Shown: one piece after another, positions 37,814 through 45,728 of the stretch
Position numbering within the stretch: position 1 is the stretch's first letter
Layout: every line of letters begins with the position of its first letter
Origin: Pseudolabrys sp.
GTDB lineage: Bacteria; Pseudomonadota; Alphaproteobacteria; Rhizobiales; Xanthobacteraceae
Assembly: GCA_022841665.1 (NCBI GenBank)
Contig: JALHRB010000009.1
Location: 1-64,000, forward strand
Reading direction: 5' to 3'
Length of the DNA: 64,000 bases
Program-made: the position numbers and the translations under genes
The notes under the pieces: model-generated
The model's database searches: none
Told to the model about the DNA's origin: nothing
The model's input: only the letters and a program-made list of their open reading frames with translations

Positions 37814-38794
37814 ATGGCAAAAGAACTCGATCCGCTCAAACTGTCTTCGCCCCGCATCTTCCTGTTCCGGATGCTGATCTTCATCATCCTGGGCGGGCTG
37901 GTCGCCTTTCTGCTGCACAAGCAGATCGAGGTCGCCTTCATGGCCAATCCGGGCCTGAACGCGCTCATCCTCGGCGTGCTCGCCATCGGCATCATCCTGT
38001 CGTTCCGCCAGGTGCTGCGGCTCTATCCCGAGATCTCCTGGGTCAACAATTTCCGCCTCGCCGATCCCGGCCTCGCCGTCGAGCGCCCGCCGGTGCTGCT
38101 GGCGCCGATGGCCGCGATCCTCGGCAGCCGCGTCGGCCGCACCGCGATCTCCTCGCAGCTGATGCGCGGCATCCTCGACTCGATCGCCACCCGTCTTGAC
38201 GAGGCGCGCGACATCTCGCGCTACATGACCGGGCTCTTGGTGTTCCTCGGCCTGCTCGGCACCTTCTGGGGCCTGATCGAGACCGTGAGTTCGGTCGGCA
38301 ACGTCATCCAGGGGCTGAAGGCCGGCGGCGACGCCGCCGGCATGTTCGACACATTGCGCGAGGGCCTTGCCGCCCCGCTCAGCGGCATGGGCATCTCGTT
38401 CTCGTCCTCGCTGTTCGGCCTGGCCGGCTCGCTGGTGCTCGGCTTCCTCGACCTGTCATCGAGCCAGGCACAAAACCGCTTCTACACCGAACTGGAAGAC
38501 TGGCTCTCGACCACCGTCTACGACCACGCCGCCGAGCCCGGCACGGGCGCCGTCGCCGTTACCGGCGAGGTGCGCTCGGCCATCGACCGCCTGCGCGAGG
38601 CGGTCGACCAGGCAGGCTCCGGCAAGGCCGCCTCCACCGCCATGGCCAACCTCGCCGAGGCGATCCAGGGCCTGGTGCATCACATGCGCAGCGAGCAGCA
38701 GATGATCCGCGACTGGGTGGACGCGCAGGCCGAGCAGCAGCGCGAGATCAAGAAGATCCTGGAAATCGTGGCGCGCGAGACCGCGCGGCGGTGA
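37814..38794 (+). CDS. MotA/TolQ/ExbB-like proton channel protein
   Basis: A 326-residue membrane protein. Two N-terminal TM helices (about 18-36 and 45-62), then TM3 with MTGLLVFLGLLGTFWGLIET and TM4 with GMGISFSSSLFGLAGSLVLG: both are MotA/TolQ/ExbB signatures. A hydrophilic C-terminal tail of about 100 residues follows, partly coiled coil. With the OmpA/MotB-like gene downstream it makes a proton-driven stator. No flagellar genes are nearby. The family may act on the envelope or, as in Zorya ZorA, on defence; here no defence effector was seen. Confidence 0.9.
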   Translation: MAKELDPLKLSSPRIFLFRMLIFIILGGLVAFLLHKQIEVAFMANPGLNALILGVLAIGIILSFRQVLRLYPEISWVNNFRLADPGLAVERPPVLLAPMAAILGSRVGRTAISSQLMRGILDSIATRLDEARDISRYMTGLLVFLGLLGTFWGLIETVSSVGNVIQGLKAGGDAAGMFDTLREGLAAPLSGMGISFSSSLFGLAGSLVLGFLDLSSSQAQNRFYTELEDWLSTTVYDHAAEPGTGAVAVTGEVRSAIDRLREAVDQAGSGKAASTAMANLAEAIQGLVHHMRSEQQMIRDWVDAQAEQQREIKKILEIVARETARR

Positions 38795-38825
38795 TTTGTT
38801 GATGCGGACAGTGTGGCCGCATTCT

Positions 38826-38887
38826 CCGTTCATTCCCGCGCAAGCGGGAATCCAGCGCTGGGTCCCCGCTTTCGCGGGGACGAGCGG
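38826..38887. repeat. Intergenic palindromic repeat, family B
   Basis: CATTCCCGCGCAAGCGGGAA then GGTCCCCGCTTTCGCGGGGA: two perfect hairpins back to back. It lies within the stator operon, 24 bp before the OmpA-like gene start. Confidence 0.9.
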
Positions 38888-38910
38888 CGTAACTTGGAGT
38901 AGCTGACGAG

Positions 38911-39939
38911 ATGGCTCTTGCCCGAACCCGCCGCGGCGACAGCGGCATGAACTACTGGCCGGGCTTCGTCGATGCGCTGTCGACGCTGATCCTGAGCATC
39001 ATCTTCATCCTGACCGTGTTCGTGGTGGTACAGTTCTTCCTGCAGCAGGAAGTCGCCGGCAAGGACACCGCGCTCAACCGCCTGAACGCGCAGATCGCGC
39101 AACTCACCGAACTGCTGTCGCTGGAGAAATCCGGCAAGGCCGACATCGAGGACCAGCTTGCGCAATTGCGCGCGACGCTGTCGGCCGCCGAAAGCGAGCG
39201 CGATCGTCTCAGGGGCGCCGCCGATGCCGCCGCTGCCGGCGCCGCCGGCGCACAGGGCCGGGTTTCCGAGCTCACCGGCCAGCTCGAGGGCGAACGGCGC
39301 ATCACCGCGCGCGCGCTGGCGCAGGTCGAAGTGCTCAACCAGCAGATCGCCGCGCTGCGCCGCCAGCTTGCCGCCCTCGAGCAGGCGCTCGACGCTTCCG
39401 AGAAGAAGGACAAGGAATCGCAGAGCCGCATCGCCGACCTCGGCCAGCGCCTGAACCTCGCGCTGGCGGAGCGCGTGAAGGAACTGTCGCGCTACCGCTC
39501 CGACTTCTTCGGCAAGCTGCGCGAAATTCTCGGCAACCGCCCGGACGTGCGCATCGTGGGCGACCGCTTCGTGCTGCAATCCGAATTGTTCTTCGACACC
39601 GGCAAGGCCGACCTGCTGCCGGCCGCGCAGGCCGAACTCGATAAGGTGGCCGGCGCGCTGGTCGAACTGGAAAAGCAAATCCCGTCCGACATCGCCTGGG
39701 TGCTGCGCGTCGACGGCCACACCGACGTGCGCCCGGTCACCGGCGGGGTATTCCGCTCGAACTGGGGCCTGTCGTCGGCGCGCGCGATCTCGGTCGTGCA
39801 GTACCTGGTCGGCAAGGGCGTGTCGCCGCAGCGGCTCGTCGCTGCCGGCTTCGGCGAGTACCAGCCGATCGAGACCGGCACGACCGATGAAGCCTACCGC
39901 CGCAACCGCCGCATCGAGTTCAAGCTGACGGAGCGCTGA
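38911..39939 (+). CDS. OmpA/MotB-like peptidoglycan-binding stator partner
   Basis: A 342-residue protein. A short N-terminal segment and one TM helix with the key aspartate (YWPGFVDALSTLILSIIFIL, equivalent to MotB Asp32/TolR Asp23), a long coiled-coil region (about 50-185, rich in LxxQL heptads), and a C-terminal OmpA domain (VLRVDGHTDVRPV, then RNRRIEFKL). It should anchor the proton channel to peptidoglycan. The coiled coil is longer than in MotB. It is followed by DUF4031 at 6 bp. Confidence 0.93.
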   Translation: MALARTRRGDSGMNYWPGFVDALSTLILSIIFILTVFVVVQFFLQQEVAGKDTALNRLNAQIAQLTELLSLEKSGKADIEDQLAQLRATLSAAESERDRLRGAADAAAAGAAGAQGRVSELTGQLEGERRITARALAQVEVLNQQIAALRRQLAALEQALDASEKKDKESQSRIADLGQRLNLALAERVKELSRYRSDFFGKLREILGNRPDVRIVGDRFVLQSELFFDTGKADLLPAAQAELDKVAGALVELEKQIPSDIAWVLRVDGHTDVRPVTGGVFRSNWGLSSARAISVVQYLVGKGVSPQRLVAAGFGEYQPIETGTTDEAYRRNRRIEFKLTER

Positions 39940-39945
39940 GGCGCG

Positions 39946-40233
39946 ATGGCGGTCTACGTCGACGAGGCGATCTGGGATTGGCAGGGCCGCAAGTGGTGCC
40001 ATCTGCTGGCCGACGACATCGATGAGTTGCACCGCTTCGCCAGAACGCTCGGACTGCACCGGATTTCCTACCAGGGGCCGCCGAAGACGCCCTCGCCGCA
40101 TTACGACCTGACCTCGTTCGAGCGGCGGCGCGCCATCGCCTACGGCGCGACGCCTTGCGACCGCACCACCATCGTGATGGTGCTGCGCCAGCTGCGCCGT
40201 CAGGTCACGCTGCAAGCCGGCGCGCAGGCCTGA
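39946..40233 (+). CDS. DUF4031 protein
   Basis: A 95-residue protein: MAVYVDEAIWDWQGRKWCHL, then DELHRFARTLGLHRISYQG, SPHYDLTSFERRRAIAYGAT. This is the DUF4031 pattern (small, His/Trp-rich, unknown function). It lies 6 bp after the OmpA/MotB-like gene and 1 bp before the GTG of the GNAT gene, so it is inside the stator operon. Confidence 0.85.
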   Translation: MAVYVDEAIWDWQGRKWCHLLADDIDELHRFARTLGLHRISYQGPPKTPSPHYDLTSFERRRAIAYGATPCDRTTIVMVLRQLRRQVTLQAGAQA

Positions 40234-40234
40234 C

Positions 40235-40831
40235 GTGGCCAATAAATTCTCGCTGCGTCCCTACACGCCCGCCGACGAGGACGTGGCGATCGAGCTGTGG
40301 CGGCGCACCTGGGCGCAGCATTACCCGCATATCGACTTCGACGAGCGTGTCGATTGGTGGCGCGAGCGCTGGCGCAAGGAACTGGTGCCGGTCGCGCAAA
40401 TTGTGATGGCGGAAGTGGAGGAGCAGCCCCATTCTCCGCTCATTCCCGCGCACTCGCCGCCGCGAAGCCAAAGCGGCTCCGCTTTGGCGCAGCAGGGAGC
40501 GGGAATCCAGCAGGAAGGCAGCCATCGTGCTGGGTCCCCGCTTTCGCGGGGACGAACGGAAAAGAAACTCGCGGGCTTCGTCACCGTCGATCCGAAGACG
40601 ATGTATCTCGATCAGATCGTAGTGGCGCCGGAGCATTGGGGCTCCGACGTGGCGCGCACGCTGCTCGACGAGGCCAAGCGCCTGTCGCCGCGCGGGCTCG
40701 ACCTCCTGGTCAACAAGGACAATTTCCGCGCCATCCGCTTCTACGAGAAGCACGGCTTCGTCTACGCGGGCGAGGACAAGAACCCGGTGTCGGGCAAGCC
40801 GGTGAGCAGGATGACGTGGCGGGCGCCGTAA
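40235..40831 (+). CDS. GNAT N-acetyltransferase interrupted in frame by a palindromic repeat
   Basis: A 198-residue acetyltransferase starting at GTG. The fold is visible: FSLRPYTPADEDVAIELWRR at the N-terminus, then KLAGFVTVDPKTMYLDQIVV, with acetyl-CoA loop VAPEHWGSDVARTLLDEAKR and FYEKHGFVYAG at the end. Between AEVEEQP and KKLAGFV lie about 45 residues (low complexity, Ser/Pro/Arg-rich) encoded by the family B repeat at 40436-40559. This position is the loop between strands beta3 and beta4, so the enzyme may still fold. Convergent with the ABC transporter gene, with 1 bp between stops. Confidence 0.85.
   Translation: MANKFSLRPYTPADEDVAIELWRRTWAQHYPHIDFDERVDWWRERWRKELVPVAQIVMAEVEEQPHSPLIPAHSPPRSQSGSALAQQGAGIQQEGSHRAGSPLSRGRTEKKLAGFVTVDPKTMYLDQIVVAPEHWGSDVARTLLDEAKRLSPRGLDLLVNKDNFRAIRFYEKHGFVYAGEDKNPVSGKPVSRMTWRAP
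40436..40559. repeat. Family B palindromic repeat inside the GNAT coding sequence
   Basis: CTCATTCCCGCGCACTCGCC at the left and GGTCCCCGCTTTCGCGGGGA at the right match 38826-38887. It carries a nested palindrome CCAAAGCGG-CT-CCGCTTTGG (40468-40487). No frameshift or stop arises in the coding frame. Confidence 0.85.
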
Positions 40832-40832
40832 A

Positions 40833-42641
40833 CTACGCCTGCTCAAACTGCAACTTCGCCAGCCTCGCATAAAGCCCGCCGCTGGCCGAGAGCGAGGCGT
40901 GCGTGCCCTCCTCCACGATGCGACCGCGGTCGAGCACCAATATGCGGTCGCAGGACTGCACGGTGGCGAGCCGATGCGCGATGACGATGGAGGTGCGCTC
41001 GGTCATCAGCCGCATCAGCGCCTGCTGCACCAGCGTCTCGCTTTCCGCGTCGAGCGACGACGTCGCCTCGTCGAGCAGCAGTAGCGGCGCCTCGCGCAGA
41101 ATGGCGCGGGCAATCGCCAGCCGCTGGCGCTGGCCGCCCGACAGCGTAATGCCGCGCTCGCCGACCTGCGTGTCGTAGCCGTCGGGAAGCCGCGCGATGA
41201 ACTCGGCCGCACTGGCGGCCTGCGCGGCACGCTCGATCTCGGCGTCGCTCGCGTCCGGGCGGCCGAAGCGGATGTTCTCGCGCACGCTCGTTGCGAAAAC
41301 CACCGGGTCCTGCGGCACCAGCGCGATGTTAGCGCGCACGTGCGCCGGATCGGCCGCGGTCAGCGGCACGTCGTCGAAACGCACCGTGCCCGACGACGGA
41401 TCGTAGAAGCGCAGGATCAGGTGAAACACCGTGCTCTTGCCGGCGCCGGAGGGGCCGACCAGCGCGAGCTTTTCGCCCGGCCTGACGCGGAATGTGAGGC
41501 CATCGAGCACCGGCGCCTCGGGCCGGCCGGGATAGACGAAACGCACGTTCTCGAAGGCCACCTCGCCGCGCGCGGGCTTGGGCAGCGGCGCGGGCTTTGC
41601 CGGCGCCGTGATCTGCGGCTTGATGTTGAGGATCTCGAACAGCCGCTCGGCCGCGCCGGAGGCCTGCGCGATTTCGCCCCACACTTGGCTGAGTTCGCCG
41701 AGGCCACCGGCGGCGAACACGGCGTAAAGCACGAACTGGCCGAGCGTGCCGGGCGTGATGCGGCCCGCCAGCACATCCTGCGCGCCGACCCACAACACCA
41801 CCACGACGCTGGAGAACACCAGGAAGATGGTCACCGCGGTGAGCACCGCACGCGCTTTCGTCGCCCCACGCGCGGCCGCGTAGGCGCTTTCGACGGCGGC
41901 GCGGAAACGCCGCTGCGCCAGCAGCTCATTGGTGAAGGCCTGCAGGATGCGCACCGCACCGATCAGCTCGGCGGCATAGCCGGAAGCGTCCGCCAAGGTG
42001 TCCTGCGCCGCGCGCGAACGCCTGCGCACGGCGCGGCCGAAGCCGACCAGCGGCAGAACGATCACCGGGATCGCCGCCAGCACGAACAGCGAGAGGCGTG
42101 GGCTCGTCACCACCATCATCGCCGCGCCGCCGAGGAACAGCATCAGGTTGCGCAGCGCGATCGACACCGAGGCGCCGACCGCCGACTTGATCTGCGTGGT
42201 GTCGGCGGTGAGCCGCGAGATCAATTCGCCCGACTTCGCGCTGTCAAAGAAGTCGGACGACAGGCGCGTCACATGCGCGAACACGTCGCTGCGCAGGTCG
42301 GCGACGATGCGCTCGCCGAGCGTGGTGACCAGGTAGTAGCGCAGCGCGCTCGATACCGAGAGCACGGCCACCACCGCGACCAACACGGCGAAATAGCTGT
42401 CGATAAGCTGGACGGCCTTGTCGGAGAAGCCGAAGTCGATCATGCGGCGCACGGCGACCGGCACGATCAGGGTGGTCAACGCCGCCACGGTCAGGGCGAC
42501 CAGCGCCGCGGCGGCGCGGCCCTTGTAGCGCACGACGTAGGGCATGAGCCCGGCAAGCGGCCTCAGGCGGACGCGCCCCCTGCCCTGCGGCGCCGGCCCG
42601 TCTCCGGCCTCCAGGCCACGTCCATCACTGGCGATATTCAT
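40833..42641 (-). CDS. ABC transporter, fused permease/ATPase (MsbA-like exporter)
   Basis: A 602-residue half-transporter. Six TM helices in the first 330 residues (ABC type 1 exporter with ERIVADLRSDVFAHVTRLSS), then an ATPase domain: Walker A GPSGAGKST, LVPQDPVVFATSVRENIRFG (Q-loop), LSGGQRQRLAIARAILR signature, LLLLDEATSSLD Walker B and IAHRLATV switch. Similar to lipid A or multidrug exporters; substrate unknown. The start at 42641 lies 214 bp from rpmE, which is divergent. Confidence 0.95.
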   Translation of the reverse strand: MNIASDGRGLEAGDGPAPQGRGRVRLRPLAGLMPYVVRYKGRAAAALVALTVAALTTLIVPVAVRRMIDFGFSDKAVQLIDSYFAVLVAVVAVLSVSSALRYYLVTTLGERIVADLRSDVFAHVTRLSSDFFDSAKSGELISRLTADTTQIKSAVGASVSIALRNLMLFLGGAAMMVVTSPRLSLFVLAAIPVIVLPLVGFGRAVRRRSRAAQDTLADASGYAAELIGAVRILQAFTNELLAQRRFRAAVESAYAAARGATKARAVLTAVTIFLVFSSVVVVLWVGAQDVLAGRITPGTLGQFVLYAVFAAGGLGELSQVWGEIAQASGAAERLFEILNIKPQITAPAKPAPLPKPARGEVAFENVRFVYPGRPEAPVLDGLTFRVRPGEKLALVGPSGAGKSTVFHLILRFYDPSSGTVRFDDVPLTAADPAHVRANIALVPQDPVVFATSVRENIRFGRPDASDAEIERAAQAASAAEFIARLPDGYDTQVGERGITLSGGQRQRLAIARAILREAPLLLLDEATSSLDAESETLVQQALMRLMTERTSIVIAHRLATVQSCDRILVLDRGRIVEEGTHASLSASGGLYARLAKLQFEQA

Positions 42642-42751
42642 GCGACGCCTTGTCTAACGCCTCGTCCGGCGTCACCCCGCCCGTCGCCGGGCGTCGGCCA
42701 AAAACTAGGCCGGACAATGCCTTGCGGCCTTGATCGGGGTCAATCGGGCGG

Positions 42752-42779
42752 CTTGCCGCGAGCGGGCATGTCCTGTATA
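42752..42779 (+). promoter_or_regulatory. Possible rpmE promoter
   Basis: CTTGCC (42752-42757) and TGTATA (42774-42779) with 16 bp spacing, about 77 bp upstream of the rpmE ATG. It resembles the alphaproteobacterial CTTGAC/TATA-type promoter but each box has mismatches. Confidence 0.35.
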
Positions 42780-42855
42780 GGAGCCGCAAATTCAGCCCAT
42801 TTGGCGCTAAGTCCGCGCGGGCTTCCCGGATCATTCGAACCAAAGAAGCATAGCC

Positions 42856-43086
42856 ATGAAAGCCGATATCCACCCCGACTATCACGCGATCAAGATCGTG
42901 ATGACCGACGGGTCCGAATTCACCACCCGCTCCACCTGGGGCAAGGAAGGCGATGTCATGCACCTCGACATCGACCCCAAGTCGCACCCGGCCTGGACCG
43001 GCGGCCAGCAGCAGATGCTGGATCGCGGCGGGCGCGTCTCGCGCTTCCAGAAGAAGTTCTCGGGCATCCTGAAGGACAAGAAGTAA
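42856..43086 (+). CDS. rpmE: 50S ribosomal protein L31
   Basis: A 76-residue ribosomal protein: [20 protein letters not shown], then [20 protein letters not shown]. It lacks the CxxC zinc pairs, so is the zinc-independent type usual for alphaproteobacteria. A strong terminator follows at 43116, so it is a single-gene transcript. Confidence 0.97.
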   Translation: MKADIHPDYHAIKIVMTDGSEFTTRSTWGKEGDVMHLDIDPKSHPAWTGGQQQMLDRGGRVSRFQKKFSGILKDKK

Positions 43087-43115
43087 GCCGTTCGCGCGAC
43101 GCCGCGAATGCAAAA

Positions 43116-43139
43116 CCCCCGCCTCGCGCGGGGGTTTTT
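43116..43139 (+). terminator. Intrinsic terminator after rpmE
   Basis: CCCCCGC-CTCGC-GCGGGGG (43116-43134) followed by TTTTT, preceded by AAAA. It lies 29 bp after the rpmE stop and may also serve the convergent DUF1465 gene (stop at 43165). Confidence 0.9.
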
Positions 43140-43164
43140 GTTTTGGCGCGACACGAAGCCGTGC

Positions 43165-43692
43165 TTACACGCCTTCGGCGCCGAAAGCGGCTTTGAGCAG
43201 TCCGAGCTGGCGTTCCACCGGATTGGCGGCGACGACCTGGTCGGCGCTGACGCGGTTGTGGATGGTGTTGTCGAGCCGGCGCACCTTGTTCTGCAACGTG
43301 AGCGAACGCTCGATCAGGCCGCGCAGCTTCTCCGGCAGCAGCGCGACGTTGTCGGGATCGTGCGTGTCGGTAGCCGCGAGCTTGACCTTGGTCTTTTCCT
43401 TATTGGCCTGGGCGAGCGACATCTCGCCTTCCTTGACCGCGCGGTGCAGCAGCAGCCACGACGCAAGCTGCATCAGCCGCGTGGTGAGGCGCATGCTCTC
43501 GGTCGCATAGGCGAGCGCGGCGGCGCGCTCGAGTTTCTTGGATTCCTGCCGGCCGGGGCCGTCGAGATAGGTGGCGGTCTCTTCGACCAGCGCCATGCCG
43601 TCCTTGAACAGGTCGGCAAAGGCCTGCGAATTGGCCAGCCGCTCGCCGAAGGACACCGGCTGCGCGTGGCTGATCAACGGCTTCTCGGACAT
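43165..43692 (-). CDS. DUF1465 family protein
   Basis: A 175-residue protein, largely helical. It contains SFGERLANSQAFADLFKDGM, LAYATESMRLTTRLMQLASW, and VAANPVERQLGLLKAAFG at the C-terminus; this matches DUF1465 of alphaproteobacteria (no assigned function). The ATG at 43692 is preferred; a longer frame to 43875 adds 61 Arg/Cys-rich residues without the family pattern. Next to a DUF1192 gene, as often in Hyphomicrobiales. Confidence 0.87.
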   Translation of the reverse strand: MSEKPLISHAQPVSFGERLANSQAFADLFKDGMALVEETATYLDGPGRQESKKLERAAALAYATESMRLTTRLMQLASWLLLHRAVKEGEMSLAQANKEKTKVKLAATDTHDPDNVALLPEKLRGLIERSLTLQNKVRRLDNTIHNRVSADQVVAANPVERQLGLLKAAFGAEGV

Positions 43693-43966
43693 GACGCAAC
43701 GCCTCACACATACGCGCCGGCGGCGAAGTTTCCGAAACCCCAAGTCCCTATCCCGGAAATCCACGCCCGCGCAGGGTAAACACGCACCCCGTTCACGATT
43801 GGGTAAGCATGCGCGGCCCGCTGCGACGAGTCCAGACGGCGCGCCCGCAAACCTCGGCATATGGTTGTCAGGCAAGCTTAAGGGGCAAATGCGAAACGCA
43901 TTGTGACAGTTGGGTCAAAACGGGACAGCGCGAATGCATCCGCGCGCATTTCGCGGCGAATTCGCC

Positions 43967-44062
43967 AAAAAAAGAGCCGCCGTCGCCGGCGGCTCGAAGG
44001 TGATAACAGGGAGGCGTCAAACAGAGTGGACAGGAGCCACTCAATGTCCATGAAGATGGACA
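43967..44062 (-). ncRNA. Candidate small RNA with three hairpins and a U-tract
   Basis: In the 451-bp gap between DUF1465 and DUF1192 genes, the minus strand reads three successive perfect hairpins: TGTCCAT-CTTC-ATGGACA (44045-44062), GAGTGG-CTCCTGT-CCACTC (44024-44042), then GAGCCGCC-GGCGAC-GGCGGCTC (43974-43995) followed by TTTTTTT (43967-43973). The loop CUCCUGU and the unpaired GCCUCCCUG between hairpins 2 and 3 resemble anti-Shine-Dalgarno motifs of alphaproteobacterial trans-acting sRNAs. The 5' end and promoter are not determined; a TTAA-N7-TAAA near 44086-44100 is a weak CtrA-like match. The rest of the gap (43693-43966, 44063-44143) shows no gene. Confidence 0.55.
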
Positions 44063-44143
44063 CCCACAGTAATGATCGAGAAAGCTTAACGACGGGTAAA
44101 GGCGGCGCCTGCAACCCGAATTAATTCGGCAAGGTCCGCGCGG

Positions 44144-44338
44144 TCACCGCTTGAAGAACTGATCGGCCGCCGCCCGCTTGGCGCGCTTCCCGGTCATGTC
44201 GGCTTCCAGCCGGCCGATCTCGTCCCGCAGCACCTGCACACGGGCGGCAAGTTCATCCACCGACAGCAGGGTCAGGTCCTGCCCGATTTCGTGAACAACC
44301 TTCTTCTTCGGCCTGTCGTCGTCTTCGATCGCGGGCAT
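44144..44338 (-). CDS. DUF1192 family protein
   Basis: A 64-residue protein: an acidic start MPAIEDDDRPKKKVVHEIG, then QDLTLLSVDELAARVQVLRD with a short coiled coil EIGRLEADMTGKRAKRAAAD. Matches DUF1192, a short alphaproteobacterial family without known function. The C-terminal FFKR end is typical. Confidence 0.88.
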   Translation of the reverse strand: MPAIEDDDRPKKKVVHEIGQDLTLLSVDELAARVQVLRDEIGRLEADMTGKRAKRAAADQFFKR

Positions 44339-44356
44339 GGGCGGCCTCTCTGCGAT

Positions 44357-44462
44357 GTCATTCCGGGGCGTGAGCGAAGCGAGCGAACCCGGAATCCAGA
44401 GGCAAGCATGGTCTCTGTTTCTGGATTCCGGGTCCGGCCCTGACGGGCCGTCCCGGAATGAC
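44357..44462. repeat. Intergenic palindromic repeat, family A
   Basis: GTCATTCCGGGGCGTGAGCG to GTCCCGGAATGAC with CCCGGAATCCAGA / TCTGGATTCCGGG inner arms. It lies between DUF1192 and the divergent quinone oxidoreductase gene, in a 214-bp gap. Confidence 0.88.
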
Positions 44463-44552
44463 GGTGAGGGAAAATCTAGCGTTGGCGGCCCGGGTTGTCA
44501 CACCCGCGGGGGCCGCCTAAACATGCCCTCCGGTCATGAATGAGGAACCCGA

Positions 44553-45548
44553 ATGCCGACACTTCCAGCCCAGATGACCGTCATCGGCATCAAGGCCCCC
44601 GGCGGGCCCGACGTGCTGGTGCCGGAGCAGCGTCCGGTTCCCGCGCCGGGCGCGGACGAAATTCTGGTCAAGGTCGCCGCCGCCGGCGTGAACCGCCCGG
44701 ACGTAATGCAGCGCAAGGGCCTCTATCCGCCTCCGCCGGGCGCCTCCGACATTCCGGGCCTCGAGATCGCCGGGGAGATCGTCGCGCTCGGCTCCGGCAT
44801 CAAGCGCTGGAAGACCGGCGACCGCGTGATGGCGCTGGTCTCGGGCGGCGGCTACGCCGAATACTGCATCGCGCATGCGGCGCACACTTTGCCGGTGAGC
44901 ACGCTGCCGATGGTGGAAGCGGCGGCCGTGCCGGAGACCACCTTCACCGTCTGGCACAATGTGTTCGAGCGCGGCGGCCTGAAAGCCGGCGAAACGCTGC
45001 TGGTGCATGGCGGCTCGTCCGGCATCGGCACCACCGCCATCCAGCTCGCCAAGCAATTCGGCGCGCGCGTGATCATCACCGCCGGCTCGGAAGACAAATG
45101 CGAGGCCTGCCGCAAGCTCGGCGCCGACCTCGCCATTAACTATAAGACCGAGGACTTCGTCGCCGCCACCAAGGCGGCCACCGGCGACGCCGGCGCCAAT
45201 GTTATCCTCGACATGGTCGGCGGCGACTACATCGGCCGCAACTACGAGGCCGCCGCCGTCGAGGGACGCATCGTGCAGATCGCCTTCATGGGCAGCGCCA
45301 AGGCGGAAGTGAACTTCATGCGACTGATGCTCAAGCGTTTGCACCACACCGGTTCGACGCTGCGCGCGCGCTCGGTCGCCGACAAGGCGGCCATCGCGCG
45401 CGCGGTGGAGGACAACGTGCTGCCATTGCTGGCCGCCGGCAAAGTGAAGCCGGCGATCTACAAGACCTTCCCCTTGCGCGAGGCGGCCGCCGCCCACGCG
45501 CTGATGGAATCCAGCGCACACATCGGGAAAATCGTCCTAACCAATTGA
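44553..45548 (+). CDS. NAD(P)H:quinone oxidoreductase, zinc-independent MDR (PIG3-like)
   Basis: A 331-residue medium-chain dehydrogenase/reductase. The GroES-like domain has AAAGVNRPDVMQRKGLYPPP and IPGLEIAGEIVALGSGIKRW; the Rossmann domain begins LLVHGGSSGIGTTAIQLAKQ. Catalytic zinc ligands of alcohol dehydrogenases are missing, as in the QOR group. The YPPPPG phrase is characteristic of the PIG3/TP53I3-type. AGGAA before ATG at 44553. Confidence 0.93.
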   Translation: MPTLPAQMTVIGIKAPGGPDVLVPEQRPVPAPGADEILVKVAAAGVNRPDVMQRKGLYPPPPGASDIPGLEIAGEIVALGSGIKRWKTGDRVMALVSGGGYAEYCIAHAAHTLPVSTLPMVEAAAVPETTFTVWHNVFERGGLKAGETLLVHGGSSGIGTTAIQLAKQFGARVIITAGSEDKCEACRKLGADLAINYKTEDFVAATKAATGDAGANVILDMVGGDYIGRNYEAAAVEGRIVQIAFMGSAKAEVNFMRLMLKRLHHTGSTLRARSVADKAAIARAVEDNVLPLLAAGKVKPAIYKTFPLREAAAAHALMESSAHIGKIVLTN

Positions 45549-45728
45549 GGTTATCGGCGTATCATCTGCGTCCGCGGGCGCGGGGGGCGGCCGCGGAATG
45601 GCGCCAAGCCGCGAAATCGGCGTAATGTCGGACGAGAAGCAAACAGGGGCTTGAACCAAGAATTGAACCGGCAGGGTCTGACGAATTCGCGGACGGGCGC
45701 TGCCGCGGCCGGGGAATCAGGATTGATC

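Noticed and set aside
37814-40831. Zorya-type antiphage system
   Set aside because: Only ZorA/ZorB-like architecture is present. No ZorC, ZorD or ZorE was seen, and the surroundings are housekeeping genes.
43878-44114. A 78-codon minus-strand ORF across the candidate small RNA
   Set aside because: It translates the terminator hairpin as SSRRRRR and has no family pattern; the RNA structure explains the sequence better.
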